DNA of 64,000 nt from Photobacterium sp. TY1-4 (GCF_025398175.1 NZ_CP099734.1:2170001-2234000), one strand, 5' to 3'; positions 9,656 to 18,646 are shown, counted from the stretch's first letter. Numbers and translations are program-made. Notes: generated by a model not told the origin, from the letters alone.

Positions 9656-9874
9656 TTACTTTTTGGCGTCCCAAAGATTACTGACCCAGCCGCCGATATT
9701 GGCATCATAATGACAGCCACTAAAGTGCTGTTCGATTGTCGGCGCTTGCTGGTGTCGTTCGTGTAACAGTTGAGAGATGTGGCAGGCCATCGGATCACCG
9801 TTTTCCAGCAACCGCTGTCGTGTTGCAACTTCTTTAATCACCCGCAGACGATATGCTGAATTCATTTTTTTCAT
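9656..9874 (-). CDS. small hypothetical protein
   Basis: 72 residues; the ATG at 9874 is preceded by GAGAGGTGAGG, a good ribosome site. The sequence is charged at the start (MKKMNSAYRLRVIKEV) with one Cys-His pair (ACHIS) and a second (GCHYD), which could bind a metal, though the spacing matches no family I know. No signal or membrane segment. It lies 186 bp upstream of the DUF2947 gene on the same strand and could share its transcript. Confidence 0.6.
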   Translation of the reverse strand: MKKMNSAYRLRVIKEVATRQRLLENGDPMACHISQLLHERHQQAPTIEQHFSGCHYDANIGGWVSNLWDAKK

Positions 9875-10211
9875 CGGACCTCACCTCTCTGTCAATTAAA
9901 CCCAGATAAAAATAGGAGCGAGTCGGAAGGCCGTCAAATTTCCGACATCAAACGGTCATATTTACGGTCTACCGCGACAAACGCAAAGCATTTACTTTCA
10001 ATGGGTTAACTTTGACAGCGCTGCCCGTTGCAACAACGAAAACGCCATTTTACGGCTAAGTCATTCATTGTTTTGAATTAATTGTGAAAAAAAAGATTCA
10101 TAATTTTATCTGGATCGCAGTCACATCCGGCAGGTTCAGCCCCCGGCTTTTTTGCGTAATCAGACACCCACTGCTAACGTTTAATGACGATATCTGTCGG
10201 CTGGAGGTCTG
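9875..10211. other. divergent intergenic region, no gene
   Basis: 337 bp between the small minus-strand gene and the plus-strand DUF3108 gene. It should hold both promoters. An A-rich stretch near 10080-10110 could support a promoter, but I see no pair of hexamers good enough to call and no dyad. Confidence 0.5.
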
Positions 10212-11015
10212 GTGAAATTACAGTTAGCCGTGCATGCCCTACTGGGGTTGGGAGTCGGTCTTTTGAGTCCATCAGCACTGGCGCTCCCTGCACAGCAATA
10301 CCATCAGTGCACCAAGTCATTTACGTATGATTTGTTCCTGAGCAACCACCGGATTGGTCATTACCAGCGAACCCTTAACTGGCAGGGGGATCAGGTTCAA
10401 ATCCGCTCCTACAGCACGATTGATATCAAGGTGTCGAAGAGTCAGTTCCGACAGAACAGTCGGGTCTTCTGGTCTGAGCAGGAAAATGGCTTTTTAACCC
10501 ACTCCTTTGAACGCCACATTTCCGGCTTGATGGCCGGTCAGACCTCGGCAACGTTCAGCGAGGATGGCCGACGAACATCGCTGCAACATGAAGGCGACAC
10601 CCTGACCTTTACCAGCCAGGACATCCCGATCCGTGATGGCGATGCCGTCGGTAGCCAGATCCGGCTCAATCTGCTGAACGGAAAGAAATCTTTTGATTTC
10701 AAACTGCAAGGTACCGATGACGTGGACCGGTATTACTTTGAAGTGAAAGGACAGGAATACATCAACACCAACTTCGGCCGCCTGAAAGCATTCCGGGTCG
10801 AGCAGGTTCGTAAACCAGATCGCCAGTTGGTGATGTGGTTTGCGCCGGCGGTGGACTATCAACTGGTCAAAGCCACCTACGAGCGCCGTCTGTTGAATCT
10901 CAAAGCCATGCTGCTGCGCCAGGATATCCAATGCCCGCAGACAACAGCCACGATGCAATCAAATGCCACGATACAATCTACTGCCACTTCGCAATCAACG
11001 CCCTCAATTCCATAA
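10212..11015 (+). CDS. DUF3108 family periplasmic protein
   Basis: 267 residues with a GTG start at 10212 placed after GCTGGAGGTCTG. Residues 1-24 are a Sec signal peptide ending near ALALP. The mature part is beta-rich and fits the DUF3108 family (conserved exported proteins of unknown function), with the family-like region YTYDLFLSNHRIGHYQRTL near its start. The last 20 residues are made of a six-residue repeat, ATxQSx, three times, encoded by an 18-bp DNA repeat at 10947-11000; this tail looks like a recent expansion and is probably disordered. The next gene converges 51 bp away. Confidence 0.75.
   Translation: MKLQLAVHALLGLGVGLLSPSALALPAQQYHQCTKSFTYDLFLSNHRIGHYQRTLNWQGDQVQIRSYSTIDIKVSKSQFRQNSRVFWSEQENGFLTHSFERHISGLMAGQTSATFSEDGRRTSLQHEGDTLTFTSQDIPIRDGDAVGSQIRLNLLNGKKSFDFKLQGTDDVDRYYFEVKGQEYINTNFGRLKAFRVEQVRKPDRQLVMWFAPAVDYQLVKATYERRLLNLKAMLLRQDIQCPQTTATMQSNATIQSTATSQSTPSIP
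10947..11000 (+). repeat. 18-bp tandem repeat, three copies, in the 3' end of the DUF3108 gene
   Basis: Three imperfect units of 18 bp start at 10947, 10965 and 10983, each GCCAC-x-CAATC-like and each coding Ala-Thr-x-Gln-Ser-x. Whole-codon units keep the frame, so copy number can change without breaking the protein. Confidence 0.75.
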
Positions 11016-11066
11016 GGTCGCCAACGTTGCAATGAATAACATCAGGCTGCAATCGGCTCGCAGCCC

Positions 11067-11318
11067 CTATTTCATGCGGACTTTACCACCAACCATTTTG
11101 AACGCCGGGGCCCCGCGCACCAAAGTGTCGCGCGCAAACACCGCCTCACAGTTCGGGCACACACCCGCTTGGGTGGTATAGTCCCGGCTGATCCTTTCCT
11201 TGAAGCATTTTACCAACGCGCCTTTGCCACCCTTGCGGTATTGAAACAGAATGGCCTGACAGCCGGTACAATAAATCTCGACGGTTTGTGTCGGCCCTTT
11301 CTTATTTGGTTTTGCCAT
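11067..11318 (-). CDS. small zinc-ribbon protein
   Basis: 83 residues, very basic. Two CxxC pairs, YCTGC near residue 17 and VCPNC near residue 53, form a likely zinc ribbon. There is no signal peptide or further domain. The gene follows the gamma-glutamylcyclotransferase gene on the minus strand with 14 bp between them, so they are probably co-transcribed. A role in nucleic acid binding would suit the basic ribbon but is only a guess. Confidence 0.7.
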   Translation of the reverse strand: MAKPNKKGPTQTVEIYCTGCQAILFQYRKGGKGALVKCFKERISRDYTTQAGVCPNCEAVFARDTLVRGAPAFKMVGGKVRMK

Positions 11319-11332
11319 GTTGCACCGCTCAG

Positions 11333-11890
11333 TTAAGGGCGGGCCGTCGCGACCAGTTGGTCAATCAGACTCAAATGCGCCGCTTCAACCCCGGCCAGAT
11401 TGCCATATTTCGGCTGGTGGCGATCATTTTCCAACGCATGGTGCCACCCCTGAGTGGTGTCGACAAATGCACGGGCAAACGACGCTGAAATCGATAAACA
11501 ACCCGCCAGCACAGTGTCGACATAGGTTTGCATAATCGGCTGATCCGGGCATGGCGGCGCAGAATTTTCACGCACATAGACCCAAATCGGGTCATCGCTG
11601 AGGGTGACCTCCTGCTCGGGGCGAACCGCACTCGGGTCCAGGGCGATGCGGCGATAGCCCTTCTCCCGGCGGTCAAACTCCGGCAAAAAGCCGTCATGGA
11701 CACGGACCAGCACGCCATTACAACGCCCTTCACCCGGTTCGCATACCAGTGGTGCAATGGTGTAGCTGCCGTCGACTTTGCCCCAGCGTCGCTGCAAGCC
11801 ATCGACAACCACCGGCACGGCTTCGCCGGTCTGCCCCGTCAACAACCGCGAATGACGATTGATCAGGCTGCCGTAACCGAAAATATACAT
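11333..11890 (-). CDS. gamma-glutamylcyclotransferase family protein
   Basis: 185 residues beginning with MYIFGYGSLI, the YGSL substrate-binding loop that defines the GGCT fold; an acidic catalytic residue is expected near FDRREKGY. Enzymes of this fold release 5-oxoproline from gamma-glutamyl peptides or amines. That fits its place directly downstream of pxpABC, whose product degrades 5-oxoproline to glutamate: the four genes run in the same direction with short gaps and may form one 5-oxoproline supply-and-use unit. The exact gamma-glutamyl substrate is not known. Confidence 0.82.
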   Translation of the reverse strand: MYIFGYGSLINRHSRLLTGQTGEAVPVVVDGLQRRWGKVDGSYTIAPLVCEPGEGRCNGVLVRVHDGFLPEFDRREKGYRRIALDPSAVRPEQEVTLSDDPIWVYVRENSAPPCPDQPIMQTYVDTVLAGCLSISASFARAFVDTTQGWHHALENDRHQPKYGNLAGVEAAHLSLIDQLVATARP

Positions 11891-11920
11891 ACTGTCTCCC
11901 CAACGGTCACCGATGAAACG

Positions 11921-12859
11921 CTACATCGGCAAACCGAAAAACTGTGAAAAGTCCTGCCATTCTTTGCTTAAGGCTGACCATTTCCCCCGGACAAACTGAA
12001 CCGCAGTACCTGGTCTTGCCTGGGCCAACCTTGGCATATCCATCCTGGCAATACAACCCAGCTTAGGATATCCGCCTAATGTCTGGCGGTCATTCAACAA
12101 AATAATCGGTTGCCCGTTTGGCGGGATCTGGATCGCGCCGTACGCGATGGCTTCAGAGATGATGCCGTTAATCTCCGCCTCAACTGCCGGGCCTTCCAGA
12201 CGACATCCCATGCGATCGGATTGCTGGCTGATCTGATATGCACTGGCGTAAAAGCGTTGCTTAGCTTGCTCAGAAAAATGATCGCACTGATACGACTCCA
12301 TCACCCGCAGACGAACCGGCGCGGAATAATCCGGGATATAGCGCGGCGCCGCCCGCTTCGGCTGAAACGCATGGTCATTGATTTCACCGTGTGTCACGGG
12401 CAGCACATCGCCCTCAGCCAGTGCAGTCCCGGCCTTCAGGCCACCGAGCTGATTACGGGGCACCGCCGAAGCACTGCCCAGCACCCGGGGGATATCAAAC
12501 CCACCTTTGACCGCCAAATAGGCCCTGAGTCCGTCCCGGGCATAGCCGAATTTCAGCACTTGTCCCTGATGCACCACAAAACTCTGCCAGGGGGGTTGCC
12601 GCTGGCCATCCACCGTCACAACCATGTCCGCGCCGGTGATCGCACAAATCAGATCAGTGTGTGCCCGAAAACTGGCTTGCCCCAAGGTGACTTCCAGCTG
12701 CGGGCAGTTCATCGCGTTGCCGACCAGATAATTGGCCCAGCAATAAGCATGCAAATCAACCGGCCCTCCCTGGCTTAATCCGAGCTCGGCAACGCCCAAC
12801 CGCCCGGTATCCTGGATTAAGGTCAGCATCCCCGGATGCAGGACTTCTAATGCGGCCAC
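11921..12859 (-). CDS. pxpC: 5-oxoprolinase subunit C (biotin-dependent carboxyltransferase-like)
   Basis: 312 residues, AHS2/allophanate hydrolase subunit 2 family, with the start region LEVLHPGMLTLIQDTGRLG and the glycine-rich QGGPVD motif typical of PxpC. PxpA, PxpB and PxpC together cleave 5-oxoproline to glutamate using ATP. The 13-bp overlap with pxpB shows translational coupling. An ATG at 12859 follows a ribosome site inside the end of pxpB. Confidence 0.93.
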   Translation of the reverse strand: MAALEVLHPGMLTLIQDTGRLGVAELGLSQGGPVDLHAYCWANYLVGNAMNCPQLEVTLGQASFRAHTDLICAITGADMVVTVDGQRQPPWQSFVVHQGQVLKFGYARDGLRAYLAVKGGFDIPRVLGSASAVPRNQLGGLKAGTALAEGDVLPVTHGEINDHAFQPKRAAPRYIPDYSAPVRLRVMESYQCDHFSEQAKQRFYASAYQISQQSDRMGCRLEGPAVEAEINGIISEAIAYGAIQIPPNGQPIILLNDRQTLGGYPKLGCIARMDMPRLAQARPGTAVQFVRGKWSALSKEWQDFSQFFGLPM

Positions 12860-13548
12860 AACATCCCTCCCAGTTGTAAAAAATGCTGCCGATCGATTGA
12901 CTCAAACCTGACCTTATCCCCGACTGCAAACGGTGTCATCGGCTCACGGTCCGGCGAGAACAGCGGCAACGGACAGTTCCCGATGATCTGCCACCCGCCG
13001 GGCGAATCCGCCGGATACACAGCCGTTTGCGCATTGGCAATCCCGACGCTCCCGGCCGGCACTCTTAACCGGGGCTCGGCATGGCGAGGGGTTGCAATCG
13101 CCGGATCAACCGAGGCCAGAAAGGCAAAGCCGGGCGCAAAGCCAATCGCACACACGGTATAGGACTGCTGGCTGTGCAGGGCGATCACTTCCTCAACACT
13201 TTTATCATGTGCCTTCGCGACGCCAGCTAAATCCGGTCCCGTGTCCGGATGATAATAAACCGGTAACCGAATCAGCTTGCCGGTCTGGGATTCACTCTCT
13301 GAAGCTGGCTGCTTCAGCACCGATTGATACTGAAACATCGCCTGCTCCAGCACCGCATAGGTGGTTTTGCGCGGATGAAACTGGATAAACAGGGAGGTGT
13401 AGGAGGGGATCACTTCAATCAGCGCATCGGAAAAGTCTGCTTTCACGAACCGGGCCAGTCTGCCAACCTGCTCGGTGAGGTGCGTATCAATGTGACTTCC
13501 TAAATAAACGATGAATGCAGTTTCCGAAACGGGGGCAACACGCATCAT
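12847..13548 (-). CDS. pxpB: 5-oxoprolinase subunit B
   Basis: 233 residues, AHS1/KipI family. The signature GFAPGFAFL near residue 137 and the later RVPAGSVGIANAQTAVYP block identify it. It pairs with PxpC to form the ATP-dependent part of 5-oxoprolinase. It overlaps pxpA by 4 bp at its start and pxpC by 13 bp at its end. Confidence 0.93.
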   Translation of the reverse strand: MMRVAPVSETAFIVYLGSHIDTHLTEQVGRLARFVKADFSDALIEVIPSYTSLFIQFHPRKTTYAVLEQAMFQYQSVLKQPASESESQTGKLIRLPVYYHPDTGPDLAGVAKAHDKSVEEVIALHSQQSYTVCAIGFAPGFAFLASVDPAIATPRHAEPRLRVPAGSVGIANAQTAVYPADSPGGWQIIGNCPLPLFSPDREPMTPFAVGDKVRFESIDRQHFLQLGGMLWPH

Positions 13549-14297
13549 GGGTTGAGTACCTGATGCAACCGGGCAATCATGGCCACGGATTCATCGTTAT
13601 CGCCGTGGACACAGACGGTATCCGCCTGCAATGCCAGTCTGTTGCCCGTAACGGTGGTCACCTCACCCACGGCCAGTTCACGGATTTGCTGTTCGATCCG
13701 GGCCGGATCACGGTGAACAGCGCCAGACTCACTGCGAGGCACCAGGTTGCCATCATCACGATACGCCCGATCCGCAAACGCTTCGAACAGTAGCTCCACC
13801 GCATAGCGGCGTGCTAACCCCTGATAAATTTCATTATCTGCGCGCGCCTGGATCATCAGCTTCACCGGCTCGGCCGCCCGCATCGGAGCAAACTGGTTCA
13901 GGCCGGCGACAGCTCTGAGCATGGCTTCGAATATGGCTTCGCTGGCCATCATATCGTGATACAGCGCACCATGCGGTTTGACATACCGAACATGCCCCCC
14001 CTGCAATCGGCAAATGGCTTCCAACGCACCGGCCTGATAAGCCACCAGCTGCGTGATTGACTCCGGTAGATGCGGAATACTGCGCCGACCAAAACCAGGT
14101 TTATCGTCATAACCAGGATGAGCACCAATTTCGACACCATGGGCTAGCGCTGAAGCCACCGTTTCAGCCATCACATCCGGATCCGACGCATGGAAGCCAC
14201 AGGCAATATTTGCCATATCAATCCACGACATCACAGCATGGTCATTTCCCATTTGCCAAATGCCGTAACTCTCACCCATATCACAGTTCAGTTTCAT
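13545..14297 (-). CDS. pxpA: 5-oxoprolinase subunit A (LamB/YcsF family)
   Basis: 250 residues from the ATG at 14297, chosen because it begins at the family's usual MKLNCDMGES and follows AGGGA with a six-base gap; an ATG 15 bp upstream (14312) is less likely. LamB/YcsF proteins are the catalytic subunit of the bacterial 5-oxoprolinase; conserved blocks visible are NIACGFHASDP and KPHGALYHDM. It is first gene of the pxpABC operon, which uses 5-oxoproline, a damage product of glutamine and glutathione metabolism. Confidence 0.93.
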   Translation of the reverse strand: MKLNCDMGESYGIWQMGNDHAVMSWIDMANIACGFHASDPDVMAETVASALAHGVEIGAHPGYDDKPGFGRRSIPHLPESITQLVAYQAGALEAICRLQGGHVRYVKPHGALYHDMMASEAIFEAMLRAVAGLNQFAPMRAAEPVKLMIQARADNEIYQGLARRYAVELLFEAFADRAYRDDGNLVPRSESGAVHRDPARIEQQIRELAVGEVTTVTGNRLALQADTVCVHGDNDESVAMIARLHQVLNP

Positions 14298-14434
14298 TGC
14301 GATTCCCTGCAAGCTTCTATTTCACTGATTACTTTAACTTTATACACAAACCACAGGGGGATCAATGTGCGCATTCCACACGCCGCCTGCTCTGGTGAAC
14401 CCCATAAAAACCAACCACTAATACTCACTCATTA

Positions 14435-14475
14435 ATTATTGAACGCTTGCGTTTCATAATTGGTTTGCATATATT
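14435..14475 (+). promoter_or_regulatory. promoter with overlapping palindromic operator in front of the TetR gene
   Basis: A 26-bp imperfect palindrome (14435-14460, 10 of 12 positions matching on each side of a central TT) reads ATTATTGAACGC-TT-GCGTTTCATAAT. It overlaps a sigma-70 promoter: -35 TTGCGT at 14447-14452, 17-bp spacer, -10 TATATT at 14470-14475, 32 bp before the TetR start codon. Autorepression by TetR is the natural reading. Confidence 0.6.
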
Positions 14476-14506
14476 TTGATCATTCACGCAATAAGCAATC
14501 AATCTC

Positions 14507-15139
14507 ATGAAAACAGAAGCCCAGATCACCCAAGCCGGCCGTCCGGTCGATCAGCAAAAAACCCAGCAGATCTTCGATGCGATCGACACCATCCTCGCCA
14601 CAGATGGCATTGCCCGCCTCTCCATCGAACGAATTGCCAGTATTGCTCAGGTTTCCAAAGTGACGCTGTACCGGCGCTTTACCAACCTGGAGGGCATCAT
14701 CAGCGCATATGTTGACAGTTTTACCCAAACTGCGCTCAAGTCAGCATTGGCCAACATCAGATCCGACGATCCTACCAGCCTGGAGCAAGGACTCAACAAC
14801 TTGGGGGTCCAACTGATGACCCTGATCAGCCAGCCGCGTGTGATCGCTTTTGATAACGCCATTGCCGCCGCCGGTGCGCATATGACGGGGCTCAAAGATC
14901 AGTTGTATCAACACGGTCCACAGCGTGCCGTGGCGGCGATCTGCCAGATCCTGGAGCAGGGCAAGGTCCATTCGCCGATGTTCGAACCCGCTCAGCTGGC
15001 CGATATGCTGTTTCAACTGTGGAAAAGTGATTTCTATGATGAGCTCCGCTTTACCGGCAACATGCCGCTGGAACCGACCCAACTCGAACAGCACGTTGGA
15101 CTCAGAACCCAGTTTTTCCTCAATTTACTGACAAAGTGA
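14507..15139 (+). CDS. TetR/AcrR family transcriptional regulator
   Basis: 210 residues. The N-terminal helix-turn-helix is clear (residues about 18-65: IARLSIERIASIAQVSKVTL followed by YRRF). The C-terminal half is the variable ligand-binding region. It overlaps the next gene, an NAD(P)-binding protein, by 4 bp, so regulator and enzyme form a unit; the palindrome over its own promoter suggests self-repression released by a small molecule. The inducer cannot be inferred. Confidence 0.9.
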   Translation: MKTEAQITQAGRPVDQQKTQQIFDAIDTILATDGIARLSIERIASIAQVSKVTLYRRFTNLEGIISAYVDSFTQTALKSALANIRSDDPTSLEQGLNNLGVQLMTLISQPRVIAFDNAIAAAGAHMTGLKDQLYQHGPQRAVAAICQILEQGKVHSPMFEPAQLADMLFQLWKSDFYDELRFTGNMPLEPTQLEQHVGLRTQFFLNLLTK

Positions 15140-15147
15140 GAATTGTG

Positions 15148-16023
15148 ATGGCAGAAATGAAACCTCGCGTCCTGCTGGCCGGTGCCACCGGCTACCTGGG
15201 ACGCCACTTGGTCAAACAGCTTCTCAACCGGGATTATCCTCTCCTGGCTTTAGCCAGAGATCCGCACCGGCTCAAGGCGTTGGGATTGACAGACCCGCAA
15301 ATTCGAATCGCCCAGGTCACGGAACCGGCGTCGCTAACCGGATGTTGCGACAATATCGATGTGGTGATCTCTTGTGTCGGGATCACCCGACAGCGCGATG
15401 GACTGGGGTATATGGATGTGGATTTTCAGGCCAACCTGAACCTGTTACGTGAAGCCGAAAAAGCCGGTGTCCGGCGCTTCATCTACATCTCCGCCTTGAA
15501 TGCGCCCAATTTTCAAACCGTTCGGTTATTACGGGCCAAAGAGCGTTTTGCCGGACAACTGCTGACCTCTTCAATCCCAGAGCCGTGCGTCATCCGTCCG
15601 AATGGTTTCTTCTCCGATATGACTGAGTTTTACAACATGGCCAAGCAAGGACGGGTTTACCTTTTCGGGAACGGCTCCCAGCAACTGAACCCGATCCATG
15701 GCGATGATTTAGCGACGTTTTGCCTGGAAGCCATCCATACGAATGACCGGGAGCTGGATATCGGCGGCCCGGAGATCCTCTCGCATCGTCAAGTCGCTGA
15801 GATTGCCTTTGAAAGTGTGCAACACCCTGAAAAAGTGACATTTGTACCAGAGATATTACGCAAGTTATTACTTAAAATGTCACGAACTTTACCCGAAAAA
15901 TACACCGGAACAGCGGAGTTTTTCCTCACAGCCACGGCACAGGACATGATCGCGCCGGCCTACGGAGAGCGAACACTTGCACAATATTTTCAAACGCTGA
16001 ACAGCGTGGAGCGCCAGCTGTAA
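15148..16023 (+). CDS. NAD(P)-binding atypical SDR (NmrA-like) protein
   Basis: 291 residues from the ATG at 15148; a GTG at 15136 overlapping the TetR stop codon is a possible earlier start. The N-terminal Rossmann motif is GATGYLGRHL, which fits the extended or atypical SDR group (NmrA/YbjT-like) that senses or reduces with NAD(P)H. The canonical YxxxK active site is not evident, so catalysis is uncertain. It is co-transcribed with the TetR regulator and probably controlled by it. Confidence 0.85.
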   Translation: MAEMKPRVLLAGATGYLGRHLVKQLLNRDYPLLALARDPHRLKALGLTDPQIRIAQVTEPASLTGCCDNIDVVISCVGITRQRDGLGYMDVDFQANLNLLREAEKAGVRRFIYISALNAPNFQTVRLLRAKERFAGQLLTSSIPEPCVIRPNGFFSDMTEFYNMAKQGRVYLFGNGSQQLNPIHGDDLATFCLEAIHTNDRELDIGGPEILSHRQVAEIAFESVQHPEKVTFVPEILRKLLLKMSRTLPEKYTGTAEFFLTATAQDMIAPAYGERTLAQYFQTLNSVERQL

Positions 16024-16105
16024 TTCAGGAAAGACAGGATACGATAGATTCACCAACCTGCCGCCGAGCAGGGACTTATGCATACACGACGTCAGGGATC
16101 ATGAC

Positions 16106-17830
16106 ATGAAAAACAAGAATAACCCCGCCCCCATCGTGGGCCTGCCCTTACTTACAACCTTACTCTTAACTGCATGTGGCGGCGGTGGTGACGACAGCAC
16201 CCCACGAACCCAACCCGACCCCCTCCCTTCTGCCTTCAATTTCCAGGAGATTACGGCACTTACAACGCAAAAAGGGAGTATCAACTTTGCATGGCAAGCC
16301 GCCGAGCGGGCCAAGTACTACCAACTGTGTATCGCGGATACGACCAATGACAGCAATTGTTCCGAGGTCGCAACAACTGATCAGACAGAACTCACCTTAT
16401 CCGCCCGGGCAGTCAAAGCGATACAAGGCCATCCCTATTTCATTCGAGCGGTGAATACATCGGGCGTGACAGACTCAAACCGGATGTCTCTCCCTGTTTC
16501 CGAACTCGTTAAAATAACCAGCGCATTCGAGCCCACCGTCATTCAGAAAAACTCTGTCTATGCTGAGAGCGTGACGATGAGCGCCGACGGCACGACGCTG
16601 GCAGTCGCAGCACCGTTTGAAGATAAAGGCACTGGCCTATTTTTTGATCAGCAGATGGGCGCGGTATATGTATATCAACGGGATAACGAAGGCAACTGGC
16701 AAGAACCGGTCCGAATCACTGCCACTAACGGCGACGGTTTCGACTGGTTCGGCGTCAGTATCAGCTTATCTGATAACGGGAAAACGCTCGCTGTCGGAGC
16801 CAGTGGGGAAAGCTCAACAAGCGTGGATGACCCGACGGTCAATGCGACTGACGGTGTCGGTGCCGTCTATATCTTCGAACAATCTGGAGTTGGTACTTGG
16901 CAGGAAAAAGCCTACCTCAAGAGCGCCTCCAGCCTAGATACATTTGATTTCTTTGGTCACCAGGTCAAGCTCAGTGGGAGCGGCAAGGTTCTTGCCGTCA
17001 CGGCCACCGGCCATGATGCCGCGACAGCAGACGCTCCGCAGGAGAATCATAATAGCGGTAGAGATTCAGGCGGCCTGTATTTGTTCGAGCGTCAGCCAAA
17101 CGGCAACTGGGCTGAAAAACAGTACCTGAAAGGCTCATATATCGAAGCGAATGAAGGCTACGGCTATAGTCTCGCCATCGACTATTCCGGCTCGCAAGTC
17201 GCTGTCGGAATGCCCTACTTTGTCCATAACTACAAGTATGGCCATGTCTCGACTTACAGCCGTAATGCGCAGGGTATCTGGCAGTTATCTGCGTCGCTTC
17301 GCGGCGAAAGAGAGCCTGTGGCACAATTTGGCGCGGAAGTCGATATGGACAGCGATGGCCGCACGCTGGTTATCTCAATGCCCGGATGGAGAAATACGAA
17401 TTTCGGTAAAGTTTATGTGTACCACCGAGATGATGCAAACCGCTGGCAATTTACCTCGGAAGTTGCCAGTCCTCAGCAGGATAATACCAATAGTTTCAGC
17501 CAGTACGGATTGAGCCTGAGCCAAAACGGACGCGTGTTGGCCGTCGGTGCAACGGCTTCTCAAGACAGCCTGCCGGATCAACCAAACACTCCACTCGAAA
17601 ATGTTGGTGCCGTGCATATCTATACCCTGGATGCACAACAAAACTGGCAATTTGGCCTGACGCTCAAAGCAAATGAGATTGAGGAAAATGCATTTTTTGG
17701 CCATACCGTGGATCTCAATGAAGATGGTACCACCATTGCGGTCGGGGCAAGTGGGTATCGATTCAGAGACCCCATGTATGCCACCACTGTCATTCCTGCG
17801 AGCCTGAACAGCCGGATCGTGGTGTATTAA
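16106..17830 (+). CDS. FG-GAP/integrin-alpha-like beta-propeller lipoprotein
   Basis: 574 residues. Signal peptide with the lipobox LLTAC (Cys near residue 28) followed by GGGGDDS, so the protein is a lipoprotein; the acidic +2 region does not settle the inner or outer membrane. A fibronectin-like segment (about 45-125) is followed by around seven repeats of the kind SxDGxTLAVGAxxE...GAVYVY...W, the pattern of FG-GAP beta-propellers, with Asp/Asn-Gly loops that could bind calcium. Such propellers serve as surface adhesion or scaffold domains. It stands alone; the adjacent tRNA genes run toward it. Confidence 0.82.
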   Translation: MKNKNNPAPIVGLPLLTTLLLTACGGGGDDSTPRTQPDPLPSAFNFQEITALTTQKGSINFAWQAAERAKYYQLCIADTTNDSNCSEVATTDQTELTLSARAVKAIQGHPYFIRAVNTSGVTDSNRMSLPVSELVKITSAFEPTVIQKNSVYAESVTMSADGTTLAVAAPFEDKGTGLFFDQQMGAVYVYQRDNEGNWQEPVRITATNGDGFDWFGVSISLSDNGKTLAVGASGESSTSVDDPTVNATDGVGAVYIFEQSGVGTWQEKAYLKSASSLDTFDFFGHQVKLSGSGKVLAVTATGHDAATADAPQENHNSGRDSGGLYLFERQPNGNWAEKQYLKGSYIEANEGYGYSLAIDYSGSQVAVGMPYFVHNYKYGHVSTYSRNAQGIWQLSASLRGEREPVAQFGAEVDMDSDGRTLVISMPGWRNTNFGKVYVYHRDDANRWQFTSEVASPQQDNTNSFSQYGLSLSQNGRVLAVGATASQDSLPDQPNTPLENVGAVHIYTLDAQQNWQFGLTLKANEIEENAFFGHTVDLNEDGTTIAVGASGYRFRDPMYATTVIPASLNSRIVVY

Positions 17831-17882
17831 TGACGCCCGGTAAACTGAGGCAATATCGCGGTCATTAAATGGTGCCATAAAG

Positions 17883-17916
17883 AAAAACGGCTTACAGGAC
17901 AAGCCTGTAAGCCGTT
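17883..17916 (-). terminator. intrinsic terminator of the tRNA transcript
   Basis: Perfect 13-bp stem (17886-17898 with 17904-17916, loop of 5) followed on the minus strand by TTTTTCTTT. It lies just past the 3' end of tRNA-Leu and ends that transcript; it may also slow convergent transcription from the propeller gene. Confidence 0.85.
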
Positions 17917-17923
17917 GTTAAAA

Positions 17924-18010
17924 TGGTGCCCCGGGCCGGACTTGAACCGGCACAACGCGAACGTCGAGGGATTTTAAATCCCTTGTGTCTACCAATTCCA
18001 CCACCAGGGC
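17924..18010 (-). tRNA. tRNA-Leu (anticodon UAA)
   Basis: 87 nt including an encoded CCA end. The minus strand begins GCCCTGG and ends CCGGGGC-A-CCA, giving a seven-pair acceptor stem; the anticodon loop is TTTAAAA (anticodon UAA); a long variable arm, as in type II tRNAs, is present; the T arm reads GGTTCAAGTCC. It follows tRNA-Cys on the same strand. Confidence 0.95.
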
Positions 18011-18165
18011 ACGCAATTCTGTTTTGATTGTTATTCAATCGTCCGATACCGCAACACTGCCATATCGTTTCATCTGTTTCGACATCCAAAGCTCCCCTTC
18101 TGAAGGAAACCTGGTGAAACCTCAACTGTGATGAGCTTGCGCTCAACCTGCCGGGCTTGTCGAAA

Positions 18166-18239
18166 TGGAGGCGCGTCCCGGAGTCGAACCGAGGTCCACG
18201 GATTTGCAATCCGCTGCATAGCCACTCTGCCAACGCGCC
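18166..18239 (-). tRNA. tRNA-Cys (anticodon GCA)
   Basis: 74 nt with encoded CCA. The minus strand begins GGCGCGT and ends ACGCGCC-T-CCA; the anticodon loop is TTGCAAA (GCA). It is the first of two tRNA genes transcribed together with tRNA-Leu from the promoter at 18313-18340. Confidence 0.95.
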
Positions 18240-18312
18240 TTTTCATCACAACACTTCATGAAATAAAGTGTTTCAACCGGTTAAGGGGTGACCCCGCTGC
18301 GGTATGGGCTGC

Positions 18313-18340
18313 ATTCTACGGATTGGCTCAACTGAGTCAA
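18313..18340 (-). promoter_or_regulatory. sigma-70 promoter of the tRNA-Cys/tRNA-Leu unit
   Basis: On the minus strand TTGACT, 16-bp spacer, TAGAAT, followed by a GC-rich discriminator. It sits about 75 bp upstream of tRNA-Cys. The GC-rich discriminator is the kind seen at stringently controlled stable-RNA promoters. Confidence 0.75.
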
Positions 18341-18622
18341 TAAGAAAATTGGACCATCTCGGCCAAGTGTCTGTTTTGCGGTCAAACCAAGCCGAAACCT
18401 CTGATTTTTTATGCGATGGAACCCTCCTACCACTACTTATCCATGCCAAAGAAGCGATTGATGCATCTGCTATCCACCCAACCGTTTAACAAACCTGAGT
18501 CAAATTGATGCCGAATGCGCAAACTAAAACGATGAAACTATGCATGACTGCGGCATTTCTCCGGGTTCAGGGGAAATTCGATACTTATCGATAGTGATAT
18601 TGATATTAATGTTGATAGCAAT

Positions 18623-18646
18623 AAAAACGCCGCTCATTGCGGCGTT
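18623..18646 (-). terminator. intrinsic terminator after the KDPG aldolase gene
   Basis: 8-bp stem AACGCCGC/GCGGCGTT with a 5-base loop, followed on the minus strand by TTTTT; 18 bp beyond the aldolase stop codon. Confidence 0.8.
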
